DNA of 43,340 bases from an uncultured bacterium (lineage in GTDB: Bacteria > Bacillota > Clostridia > Lachnospirales > Lachnospiraceae), in contig CAJMRM010000021.1 of NCBI GenBank assembly GCA_905215775.1, forward strand, positions 1 through 43,340, in the 5' to 3' direction. The translations under genes and the position numbers were made by a program. The notes beneath the pieces are model-generated. The model had not been told where the DNA came from and did not search any database. It was given only the letters and a program-made list of their open reading frames with translations. Positions 32,077-39,838 of this stretch are shown here, in pieces. The number at the start of each line of letters is the position of its first letter. The first letter of the stretch is position 1.

Positions 32077-33027
32077 ATGGCGAAGTATACGATCCAGCGA
32101 ATTTTAGCCATGCTGCTGACCATGTTTATCATACTGACCGTGGGATTCATGGTGATCCGGCTGATGCCCGGAGGGATCTTTGACGATGCGGTGGATATGA
32201 CCCATGAGCAGAGGGCGGCCCTGGAGGCAAAATATAACCTTGATAAGCCGATCATCGTCCAGTATGGTCTGTTCTTAAAGGGCCTGATCTTAGAGGGAGA
32301 CTGGGGGACTTCCCTTAAGATGAACATTAATGTGCCGGTCTGGGATATCATAAAGACCAAGATCCCGGTAACGCTATACATAAATTTCTTCTCGCTGCTG
32401 ATCTCCCTGCCTCTGGGAATCGGCCTGGGGATCGTGGCAGCCATACGGAAAAACTCCATTACCGATTACCTGATCTCGTTTCTGGTGGTCATCTTTATTT
32501 CCGTGCCGTCGTTTATCTTTGCGACGCTGCTCCAGTATTTCGCGGCGTTCAAGGGCGGGCTGTTCCCGATCATCTTCGACGCCACATCCACAGGCTGGGC
32601 CAGATTCCACGGACTGGCGCTGCCGATCCTTGCCCTGTCCCTGGGCCCCATTGCCCGCGTCACCAGATATTTAAGGGCAGAGCTGGCCGAGACCATCAAT
32701 TCGGATTTCATGCTCCTTGCCAAGACCAAGGGCCTTACGGAGCGGCAGGCTACCTTAAACCATGGGATCCGCAACTCCCTGCTTCCGTTAATGAACATCA
32801 TCGTTCCCATGTTTACGAGCATCATGGGCGGAAGCCTGGTGATCGAGACGATCTTCTCGATCCCCGGCATGGGCGGCATTATGGTAAAATCTGTCAACGC
32901 GCCGGATTATACGGTTACGCTTGCAGTACTGATTTTTTACTCGCTGGTTTCTCTGATCACGGTTCTGATCGTGGATCTGTCTTACGGCATTGTTGACCCG
33001 CGTGTGAGGATGGGAGGGAAGAAGTAA
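32077..33027 (+). CDS. oppB: Oligopeptide ABC transporter permease (OppB type)
   Basis: A 316-residue permease with six TM segments. The N-terminal 'YTIQRILAMLLTMFIILTVGF' type helix (seen in parts) and a C-terminal EAA-type loop around 'LAKTKGLTERQATLNHGIRNSLLP' are hallmarks of OppB/DppB proteins. It forms half of the membrane channel with the next gene product. The ATG at 32077 follows GGAAAGGA and replaces an earlier in-frame ATG at 32005 that would add 24 non-family residues. Its stop codon shares one base with the ATG of the next permease (TAATG). Confidence 0.92.
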   Translation: MAKYTIQRILAMLLTMFIILTVGFMVIRLMPGGIFDDAVDMTHEQRAALEAKYNLDKPIIVQYGLFLKGLILEGDWGTSLKMNINVPVWDIIKTKIPVTLYINFFSLLISLPLGIGLGIVAAIRKNSITDYLISFLVVIFISVPSFIFATLLQYFAAFKGGLFPIIFDATSTGWARFHGLALPILALSLGPIARVTRYLRAELAETINSDFMLLAKTKGLTERQATLNHGIRNSLLPLMNIIVPMFTSIMGGSLVIETIFSIPGMGGIMVKSVNAPDYTVTLAVLIFYSLVSLITVLIVDLSYGIVDPRVRMGGKK

Positions 33028-34175
33028 TGGCAAAATTTTATTCTTCCGATGCGCCTGAATACCAGGTGGAGCCGGAAAGCTTTGAGTTTGTCCAGATGGA
33101 GGGCGAGATCGCCGATGAAAAATTCCAGGATAAGCCCATCGGCTTCTTTAAGGACGCCATGCTGCGCTTCTGCCGCAGTAAGGTTTCCATCATCGCCTTC
33201 ATAGGGATCGTGATCGTCCTTCTGTTCGCTGTGTTTGCCCCGGCCCTCAGCCGCTGGGACTACAACGATCAGGATTTAAACCGCATCAATCTTCCGCCCA
33301 AGGTGCCGGTGCTGGAAAATTATGGGATCCTGGACGGGACCCGATGGCTCACCAACCGGCGGGTGGACTCCCTGGAGGATACATCCCGGTATCCAGAGGG
33401 CAGTATCTTAAAGGTCATCAACCACCGTATGGTCCAGGGCGTGGAAATGTGCGACATAAAGGTGGATTATTATAAGTATTCCGGAGTGGAGGACGGAACG
33501 TATTTCTGGATGGGGACCGACTATCTGGGCCGGGACCTCTGGGTGCGCATGTGGCGCGGAGCCAGGGTTTCCCTGCTGATCGCCTTTATTTCCGTGATCT
33601 GCAACGTGTGCATCGGTATCGTATACGGCTCCATCGCAGGCTATTACGGCGGCAAGGTGGATATGATCATGATGCGTATCACCGAGATCATCGGCGCGTT
33701 CCCGGAGATCGTGGTGGTGACGTTGTTTATTCTGTTCTTCGGTACGGGGATCCTTTCCATCATCCTCTGCCTGGTGGTCCAGAACTGGATCGGAACGGCC
33801 AGGATGATCCGCTCCCAGTTTTACCGCTATAAGGGCAGCGAGTATGTGCTGGCGGCCAGGACCCTGGGCGTAAAGGACATGGCTCTGATCTTCCGCCATA
33901 TCCTGCCAAACTCCATCGGCCCCATTATCACCAGGGCCATGATCGCCATTCCGGGCGCGATTTTCACCGAGTCCTTCCTGGCTTACATCGGACTGGGGAT
34001 CCGTGCTCCGGAAAGCTCCATCGGCGTTCTCTTATCCCAGGGCCAGAAGGTCATGCAGCAGTATCCCAACCAGGTATTTTTCCCGGCGGTGGTGATCTCC
34101 CTGTTAATGATCGCCTTCAATATGCTGTCCAACGGCCTGCGCGACGCCTTTGATCCGACCCAGCGGGGCGCATAA
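33027..34175 (+). CDS. oppC: Oligopeptide ABC transporter permease (OppC type)
   Basis: A 382-residue permease. After a cytosolic N-terminus of about 45 residues come TM1 (about 52-72), an unusually long extracellular stretch (about 73-165), then 'GTDYLGRDLWVRMWRGARVSL' (OppC signature, in parts) and five TM segments with the EAA loop 'LAARTLGVKDMALIFRHILPN'. It pairs with the OppB protein. The loop after TM1 is longer than in most OppC proteins, which may contact the binding lipoprotein. The start overlaps the previous stop by 1 bp. Confidence 0.92.
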   Translation: MAKFYSSDAPEYQVEPESFEFVQMEGEIADEKFQDKPIGFFKDAMLRFCRSKVSIIAFIGIVIVLLFAVFAPALSRWDYNDQDLNRINLPPKVPVLENYGILDGTRWLTNRRVDSLEDTSRYPEGSILKVINHRMVQGVEMCDIKVDYYKYSGVEDGTYFWMGTDYLGRDLWVRMWRGARVSLLIAFISVICNVCIGIVYGSIAGYYGGKVDMIMMRITEIIGAFPEIVVVTLFILFFGTGILSIILCLVVQNWIGTARMIRSQFYRYKGSEYVLAARTLGVKDMALIFRHILPNSIGPIITRAMIAIPGAIFTESFLAYIGLGIRAPESSIGVLLSQGQKVMQQYPNQVFFPAVVISLLMIAFNMLSNGLRDAFDPTQRGA

Positions 34176-34192
34176 GGAAAGGAGAGAAAAGT

Positions 34193-35236
34193 ATGGAACC
34201 AATTTTAAGCGTAAAAGATCTTTCCGTATCCTTCAATGCCTTTGCGGGAAAGGTACATGCGGTGCGGGATGTGAATTTTGACCTGTATAAGGGCGAGACC
34301 CTGGCCATCGTAGGGGAGTCCGGTTCGGGAAAATCTGTGACCACTAAGGCGATCCTGGGGATCCTGGCCAAAAACGGCCATATCGACAGCGGCAGCATCC
34401 TGTATCAGGGCCAGGATATGGCGAAATATAAGGAATCTGATTTTTATAAGATCCGCGGGAAACGGATCTCCCTGGTATTCCAGGATCCGCTTTCGGCCTT
34501 AAATCCCATTATGAAGATCGGAAAGCAGATCACTGAGGCTCTGATCTTAAGCAAGGCCATTGAAAAGTCCAAAGCCAAGGCCCGGGCCATCGAGCTTATG
34601 GAGGCCGTGGGGATCCCCAACGCCGCCGAGCGGTACGATGCCTACCCCTTCCAGTTTTCCGGCGGCATGCGCCAGAGGATCGTTATTGCCATCGCTCTGG
34701 CCAGCAATCCGGAGATCCTGATCTGTGACGAGCCCACAACGGCTCTGGACGTGACCATCCAGGCCAGGATCCTGGAGCTGATCAACGATATGAAGCGGGA
34801 GAGAGATCTTTCCGTGATCTTTATCACCCACGATCTGGGCGTGGTGGCCAACATGGCGGACCGGGTCTGCGTGATGTATGCAGGACGCATTGTGGAGGTG
34901 GGGACCTGTGAGGATATTTTCTACCGGCCGGCCCATCCCTATACCTGGGCGCTTCTCTCGGCCATGCCGGACCTTCACACCGAGGAGACGCTGTTTGCCA
35001 TCCCTGGTGCGCCGCCCAACATGCTGCATCCGCCCAAGGGCGACGCCTTTGCGGCCAGAAATAAGTATGCCATGAAGATCGACTTTGAAAAGGAGCCGCC
35101 GTACTTTAAGATCTCCGATACCCATTATGCCGCCACCTGGCTGCTCCATCCCGACGCGCCCAAGGTGGAGATGCCGGATATCTTAAAGCACAGGATCGCC
35201 AGGATGAAGGAGGAGGCAGGATATGAAATCGGATAA
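34193..35236 (+). CDS. oppD: Oligopeptide ABC transporter ATPase (OppD type)
   Basis: A 347-residue ATPase with Walker A GESGSGKS (about 42-49), Q-loop in VFQDPLSALNP, signature FSGGMRQR, Walker B ILICDEP and the switch histidine in FITHDLG. The C-terminal oligopeptide-transporter domain includes 'HPYTWALLSAMPD' and 'IPGAPPNMLHPPKGDAF'. That region normally carries cysteines that bind an iron-sulphur cluster in OppD/DppD proteins; here the usual Cys-rich motif is replaced by alanine- and asparagine-containing sequence. It powers uptake with the OppF protein. The next gene overlaps it by 14 bp. Confidence 0.92.
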   Translation: MEPILSVKDLSVSFNAFAGKVHAVRDVNFDLYKGETLAIVGESGSGKSVTTKAILGILAKNGHIDSGSILYQGQDMAKYKESDFYKIRGKRISLVFQDPLSALNPIMKIGKQITEALILSKAIEKSKAKARAIELMEAVGIPNAAERYDAYPFQFSGGMRQRIVIAIALASNPEILICDEPTTALDVTIQARILELINDMKRERDLSVIFITHDLGVVANMADRVCVMYAGRIVEVGTCEDIFYRPAHPYTWALLSAMPDLHTEETLFAIPGAPPNMLHPPKGDAFAARNKYAMKIDFEKEPPYFKISDTHYAATWLLHPDAPKVEMPDILKHRIARMKEEAGYEIG

Positions 35237-36185
35237 CAGGAACGGGCGTGACCATATCCTGGATGTGGATCACTTAAGTATGCACTTTACCACGAAAAAA
35301 CGTGGAAAAACCTCGGTGGTAAAGGCGGTGGACGACGTTTCCTTTTATGTGGAACGGGGAGAGACCTTCGGGCTGGTGGGAGAATCCGGCTGCGGAAAGA
35401 CCACCACGGGCCGCACCATAATCCGTCTGTACGATCCCACCAGCGGGACCGTGTCCTTTGACGGAAAAGAGATCAGCGGGAAGATGGATAAGAGCCTGAG
35501 AAAGTATATCACCGACAACATTGCCATGATCTTCCAGGATCCCATCGCCTCTTTGAACCCCAGAATGACCGTCCAGGAGATCATTGCCGAGGGCTTAAAG
35601 ATCCGCGGGGTAAAAGACCCGGAGGAGCTGCACCGGCAGGTGGTGGCCATGCTGGAGCATGTGGGACTCCAGGCGGAGCATGCTTCCCGGTATCCCCATG
35701 AATTCTCCGGCGGCCAGAGACAGAGGATCGGCATTGCCAGGGCGCTGATCGTAAAGCCTCAGATGGTGATCGCCGACGAGCCTGTGTCTGCCCTGGACGT
35801 TTCGGTCCAGGCCCAGGTCATCAACCTGCTGAACCGTCTGAAGGAGGAAATGGGGCTGACCATTCTTTTTATCGCCCATAACCTGTCGGTGGTCAAGTAT
35901 TTCTCCGACCGGATCGGCGTGATGTATTATGGAAAGCTGGTGGAAATGGCGGATTCCGACGAGCTGTTTAAGAATCCCATGCATCCGTACACCCGGGCGC
36001 TGCTTTCTGCCATCCCGGAGCCGGATCCCATCAATGAAAAGAAGCGGAAGAAGATCCATTATGATCCGGAAATGCACCATTACGGGGATGGAAACCAGCC
36101 TTCTTACCATGAGATCGCTCCCGGGCATACCATTTACTGTTCGGACAGTGAATTTGAAGAGATCAAGAAGCAGTGGAAGGCGTAA
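35223..36185 (+). CDS. oppF: Oligopeptide ABC transporter ATPase (OppF type)
   Basis: A 320-residue ATPase with Walker A GESGCGKT, Q-loop IFQDPIASLNP, signature FSGGQRQR, Walker B MVIADEP and switch histidine in FIAHNLS. The C-terminal part has 'NPMHPYTRALLSAIPEPDP', standard for OppF/DppF. It forms the ATPase pair with OppD. Its start lies within the 3' end of oppD and GGAGG precedes it. It is the last gene of the operon; I found no clear plus-strand terminator with a T run in the 165 bp that follow. Confidence 0.92.
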   Translation: MKSDNRNGRDHILDVDHLSMHFTTKKRGKTSVVKAVDDVSFYVERGETFGLVGESGCGKTTTGRTIIRLYDPTSGTVSFDGKEISGKMDKSLRKYITDNIAMIFQDPIASLNPRMTVQEIIAEGLKIRGVKDPEELHRQVVAMLEHVGLQAEHASRYPHEFSGGQRQRIGIARALIVKPQMVIADEPVSALDVSVQAQVINLLNRLKEEMGLTILFIAHNLSVVKYFSDRIGVMYYGKLVEMADSDELFKNPMHPYTRALLSAIPEPDPINEKKRKKIHYDPEMHHYGDGNQPSYHEIAPGHTIYCSDSEFEEIKKQWKA

Positions 36186-36283
36186 TGGGAAACCACAGAG
36201 CCAGGGCGGCTTACTCTCTGATGATTCGGAGAGCCTATAACCCCTCCGGACCAAAGAGGAAAGGAGGGCGCTGCCTATTAAGG

Positions 36284-36323
36284 GAAAAAAGCAGCCGTCA
36301 ACTACCGAAAATAGTTGACGGCT
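36284..36323 (-). terminator. Terminator of the M20 amidohydrolase gene
   Basis: A perfect 12-bp stem, AGCCGTCAACTA (36293-36304) with TAGTTGACGGCT (36312-36323), has a 7-nt loop. Read on the minus strand it is followed by GC and six T. It lies downstream of the minus-strand gene ending at 36351 and may also slow plus-strand transcripts from oppF. Confidence 0.85.
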
Positions 36324-36350
36324 GGAAATTACAAGGATCAGCCCCCCGTT

Positions 36351-37532
36351 TTATTTCCCGGCCTGTTTGGTGAGCTTTAAGTACAGGGCCAGTTCCATTT
36401 CCAGGGCGATGGCCAGTCCGCGTTCATCCAGCTGGAAGCTGCAGTTGTGATGGGGACTGGAGGTGATGGGACGGTCCGGATCGGCCATGCCCACATGGAA
36501 GTATGCGCCGGGCTTTTCCATCAGGAAGTAGGCGAAGTCCTCCCCGCCCAGGGAACCGGATTCCTCCACCGGCGTGTAGCCCATGGTATCTGCCGCGTCT
36601 GCGATCACATCTGCATATTCTGGCGTATTGATGGTGGCCGGGTATCCCAGGGTGGTGGTCACGTCACAGGTCATTCCGTGGGCCTCGCAGATGCCGCGGC
36701 TGATGGAATCGATGTGGCCGAAGATCTGCTGGATCAGGTCATTGTCCTGGGTGCGGATGTTGCCGCCCAGGGTAACGGTGTCGGTGATGATATTGGGGTA
36801 CTGGCCGCCGTTTATGTAGGAAACGGTAAAAACTCCGGTATCTGCGGGAGCCTTCTTTTCTGCCAGGATCTGGTTTAAGGCAGAGGCCAGGAGGCAGGCC
36901 ACAGGAACCGGGTTCTTAGCGTTGTGGGGAGCGCTTCCGTGTCCTCCCTTGCCGTGGACAGCCACTTCATAAATACCAATGGCTGCGGAGCTGGAGCTGT
37001 GGCTTAAGGTGATGGTCCCCAGGGGGTGGTTGGAGGAGCTGTGCATTCCGAAAACCATGTCCACGCCGTCCAAGGCATGATCTGCGCAGAGGGCCTTTGC
37101 TCCGCCGGGAAGCTTTTCCTCCGCGGCCTGGAAGATGAATTTTACGGTTCCTTTTACTAATTCCGGGTGGTCGGATAAGATCCGGGCCAGCACCAGGAGA
37201 CAGGCGGCATGGGTGTCATGGCCGCAGGCATGCATGACGCCTGGGGTCTTGGATTTATAGGGAAGATCATTGTTTTCGTCCACGGGAAGCGCGTCGATAT
37301 CTGCCCGGAAGGCAATGCAGGGACCGGCCTCCCGGCCCTTCAGGATCCCCACGGTGCTGGTTCCGGTGATCCCGTCCTGGAGGGCGATCCCCATGGACTC
37401 CAGAGCCTTGCGGATGTACTCGGCAGTCCTGTATTCCTCAAAGGAAAGCTCAGGGTTCTCATGGAGATGGTGGCGGATCTCTTTTAACGGCTCTTCATAG
37501 GAGTGGACCAGGTCTTTGATAAATTGTCTCAT
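36351..37532 (-). CDS. M20 family amidohydrolase (N-acyl amino acid hydrolase type)
   Basis: A 393-residue dinuclear-metal hydrolase: 'RHHLHENPELSFEEYRTAEYI' start (in parts), metal-binding HACGHDTH at about 102-109, the catalytic glutamates in QAAEE (about 136-140), 'MHSSSNHPLG' and 'GSLGGEDFAYF' near the end. This is the M20D pattern of aminoacylases and hippurate/IAA-conjugate hydrolases, which release amino acids from acylated forms. It has its own promoter and terminator and lies next to the peptide importer, so it may process imported substrates. The ATG follows AAAGGAA. Confidence 0.9.
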   Translation of the reverse strand: MRQFIKDLVHSYEEPLKEIRHHLHENPELSFEEYRTAEYIRKALESMGIALQDGITGTSTVGILKGREAGPCIAFRADIDALPVDENNDLPYKSKTPGVMHACGHDTHAACLLVLARILSDHPELVKGTVKFIFQAAEEKLPGGAKALCADHALDGVDMVFGMHSSSNHPLGTITLSHSSSSAAIGIYEVAVHGKGGHGSAPHNAKNPVPVACLLASALNQILAEKKAPADTGVFTVSYINGGQYPNIITDTVTLGGNIRTQDNDLIQQIFGHIDSISRGICEAHGMTCDVTTTLGYPATINTPEYADVIADAADTMGYTPVEESGSLGGEDFAYFLMEKPGAYFHVGMADPDRPITSSPHHNCSFQLDERGLAIALEMELALYLKLTKQAGK

Positions 37533-37575
37533 TTGTGTGTTCCTTTCTTATATTTTATGTTTTCTGATAAAATAA

Positions 37576-37604
37576 AGTATATAAAGATTCCGCGGATTTT
37601 ACAA
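37576..37604 (-). promoter_or_regulatory. Promoter of the M20 amidohydrolase gene
   Basis: Minus strand: TTGTAA (37604-37599), 17-bp spacer, TATACT (37581-37576), 43 bp before the start codon. Confidence 0.65.
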
Positions 37605-37624
37605 TAGCGGGGAAGGAAAAAGGA

Positions 37625-37633
37625 TGGTATAAT
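37625..37633 (+). promoter_or_regulatory. Extended -10 promoter of the small unknown gene
   Basis: TGGTATAAT (37625-37633) is an extended -10 element (TGn plus a perfect TATAAT). No good -35 box lies 17 bp upstream, as is common with extended -10 promoters. It is 46 bp before the start codon. Confidence 0.55.
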
Positions 37634-37678
37634 GTCTGGAGGACATGGTATCATGCGTTTAGACAGGAGGCGGGGAAT

Positions 37679-37981
37679 ATGATCGAGCTGGACGGGATGA
37701 TCTCCATCCCATACCTGAAAAAGACCACGTTTACGGGAAGCGAGAAGGAAATGAATTTCATGATACGGAAGGAAACGGGGGAAAACGGCGACGTTCTTCA
37801 GGCCGCTGTCTGGCCGGGACCGTATATTTTTTCTGTGACAGAGGATGAAAAAAAGACGTTTCAGGAATTTTCCTTCGATAACGAGGGGATCCGGAATGCG
37901 GTGGACTGGCTGAACCGGTTTTATAGAGAGAACTACGGAACAGATGAGGAAAAAGCGGATACAGAAAAAGGGCAGCCTTGA
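37679..37981 (+). CDS. Small protein of unknown function
   Basis: A 100-residue acidic, soluble protein with no signal peptide or TM segment. It begins MIELDGMISIPYLKK and contains 'VWPGPYIF', 'VTEDEKKTFQEFSFDNEGI' and an amphipathic C-terminal helix, followed by a charged tail. I do not recognise a named family. AGGAGG lies 9 bp before the ATG, and a good extended -10 promoter stands upstream, so it is very likely a real single-gene unit. Its last codons form one arm of the terminator hairpin shared with the convergent HD-LarE gene. Confidence 0.75.
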   Translation: MIELDGMISIPYLKKTTFTGSEKEMNFMIRKETGENGDVLQAAVWPGPYIFSVTEDEKKTFQEFSFDNEGIRNAVDWLNRFYRENYGTDEEKADTEKGQP

Positions 37982-38020
37982 TGGACTTTGGGCTTCCTTT
38001 TCCGTATCCGCTTTCGCTTT
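37952..38020. terminator. Bidirectional terminator between convergent genes
   Basis: AAAGCGGATACAGAAAAAG (37952-37970) pairs with the complementary arm at 37997-38014 with one G-T pair and a slight bulge, giving a stem of about 17 bp. The plus strand continues with CGCTTTTAT, the minus strand with a TTTCC run. One arm lies in the end of the 100-residue gene. Confidence 0.65.
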
Positions 38021-39636
38021 TATACGGTCACAGACCGGGCGGAAAGCTCCAGGAGCACCTGGGAGAAATCTGGCTTTAAAAGCTCCAGGACCTCCAGGCG
38101 CTTTTCGGCCAGAAGGGAAAACTGGGATTCCGTAAGCTGGAGCCTGGCGTTCCAGGAATCCTGGCCCGCCGGATCCTTCTGGACGCGGACGCGGAAATCA
38201 GAAAATCCCAGCCGGGTGAGACCGGTCTCTGCCCGCTCGATCCTTTTAAGGATCTCCTGGTCGATGGAGCAGCCGGCGGGGACCCTGGTGGCAAGGCAGG
38301 CATAGGCCGGCTTGTTCCAGGTAAAGAGTCCCGCGTTCCGGGAATATTCCCGCAGGGCTTTTTTCGTGATGCCGCAGGACCGCAGGGGAGAGAGGACATG
38401 AAGCTCCCGCAGGGCCCGCATTCCGGGCCGGTCTCCGGCATCGTCGGAGGCGTTGGTGCCGTCCATGATCTCCAGGAAGCCATCCTTCTCTGCCGCCTCC
38501 AGGATTTTTGAAAAGATCGCATTTTTACAGTGATAGCAGCGGTCAGATGGGTTTTCCCGGACGGCGGCCAGCTCCAGAACGTTTAAGGGGAGTACGGTCA
38601 TCCCGGCGTTCAGGGAAACGGCCAGATTTTTCGCGTCCTCCAGCTCAAAGGCCGGCTGGAAGGGGGAGGCTGCGTAATACGCCTGGACGCGGCAGCCGCA
38701 GGCCCTGGCGGCATATAAAAGATAGGCAGAGTCGGTCCCGCCGGAAAAAGCCAGGGCCATCTTCGGATGGGCCTGGAAAAATTCCCGGAGGGCGCCGGGG
38801 ATGGTCTCGCCGAAGGTCTCCATATACAGGTCCACGGCCTCCAGGGCTTCGCGGACCAGAGCCTTGGCAGCAGGATCCTTAAAATCCGTCCGCGCAAAGG
38901 GCTTTTTATAATAGCCCTGTTCTTTTACGATCTGGATGCTTTCCCGGTAGTTTAAGTCAAACACAAAGCATAGAAAGCTGATCCACTGGTCCAGATGGGT
39001 TTTCCGGGCGCGGCGGTCCACGGAGGCATGCTTCCGCAGGGCCTCCATAACCTCCGGGGTAATGGTTTCCCGGGAGATCTCCTCCTCGGAGGCTCCCACC
39101 ACGTCGGTCATGTCATCGGTGGCAAAGACGCGGAAGATGTCGCATTTATCGGCGTCCCGGATGAGGCGGCACAGCTCCAGGACTTCTCCGGCGGAGCAGC
39201 AGGGCCCAGGCGCTCCTAAGCTTTGGGCGTCATCGGGACAGGAAGAGGCTGCGGCCGTCACTGTGGGATCGATCCTCAGCTTGTTATGGTTTTCGATGGC
39301 AGTGAGGACGGCTTCCCTGTCTGTCTCGGGCAGCCGGTCCAGCACATGGTTTTCCCGCAGGACCTTACAGCTTAAGGATGCGTGGTCTACGCTTTTATGG
39401 TCCAGGAAGGTGTCGTACTGTTTTAACTGCTCAAACCGGCCGATATCATGGAACAGGGCGCATAAAAGGGCCAGTCCGGCGGTATGGGGCGGCAGGCAGC
39501 GCAGCCGGCAGAGGGTCTCCATGACGGAGACGACGGCATAGGTGTGGACGATCTTAAGGGCAACGCGGCCGTCGGCCTTATCGTAGCGGGCTGCGTAAGT
39601 ATCAAAGTATGTTTTATATTCATTGAAATCGATCAT
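38020..39636 (-). CDS. HD-domain/LarE fusion protein
   Basis: A 538-residue fusion. The N-terminal half is an HD-type phosphohydrolase domain (H31, H63-D64 in LFHDIGRFEQ, H117 and D161/D163 further on), followed by a helical linker. The C-terminal half (about 260-538) is a LarE-like PP-loop ATP enzyme: SGGTDS (298-303), RCYHCK with C367/C370, and C447 in PAYACLATR. In Lactiplantibacillus LarE the matching last cysteine donates its own sulphur to build the nickel-pincer cofactor of lactate racemase. No larA, larB or larC is present in the window, so the target may lie elsewhere or differ. A possible role of the HD part is nucleotide or pyrophosphate hydrolysis; this is inference. Confidence 0.85.
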   Translation of the reverse strand: MIDFNEYKTYFDTYAARYDKADGRVALKIVHTYAVVSVMETLCRLRCLPPHTAGLALLCALFHDIGRFEQLKQYDTFLDHKSVDHASLSCKVLRENHVLDRLPETDREAVLTAIENHNKLRIDPTVTAAASSCPDDAQSLGAPGPCCSAGEVLELCRLIRDADKCDIFRVFATDDMTDVVGASEEEISRETITPEVMEALRKHASVDRRARKTHLDQWISFLCFVFDLNYRESIQIVKEQGYYKKPFARTDFKDPAAKALVREALEAVDLYMETFGETIPGALREFFQAHPKMALAFSGGTDSAYLLYAARACGCRVQAYYAASPFQPAFELEDAKNLAVSLNAGMTVLPLNVLELAAVRENPSDRCYHCKNAIFSKILEAAEKDGFLEIMDGTNASDDAGDRPGMRALRELHVLSPLRSCGITKKALREYSRNAGLFTWNKPAYACLATRVPAGCSIDQEILKRIERAETGLTRLGFSDFRVRVQKDPAGQDSWNARLQLTESQFSLLAEKRLEVLELLKPDFSQVLLELSARSVTV

Positions 39637-39671
39637 TGACAGAAAAATTCCTTTCTTCAGAGGATGGAAGT

Positions 39672-39700
39672 ATTATATCACGACCAGGGAGGTTCCACAA
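39672..39700 (-). promoter_or_regulatory. Promoter of the HD-LarE gene
   Basis: Minus strand: TTGTGG (39700-39695), 17-bp spacer, TATAAT (39677-39672) with an extended TG. It is 36 bp before the start codon and divergent from the MATE promoter. Confidence 0.65.
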
Positions 39701-39742
39701 TACGGGGGGCTCCGGGGGATAAATTTTCACACGGGAAACCCT

Positions 39743-39772
39743 TGGAAGAATCGGTTTCGGAGTGCTATAATA
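39743..39772 (+). promoter_or_regulatory. Promoter of the third MATE gene
   Basis: TTGGAA (39743-39748), 18-bp spacer, TATAAT (39767-39772), with TGC before the -10 box making it extended. It lies 67 bp before the start codon. Confidence 0.6.
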
Positions 39773-39838
39773 AAACCGCCAGGTTCATGGCCCGGCTCTG
39801 GCGGCAGCCAGAAAAACAGATAGAAAGAGTGGAAAACC

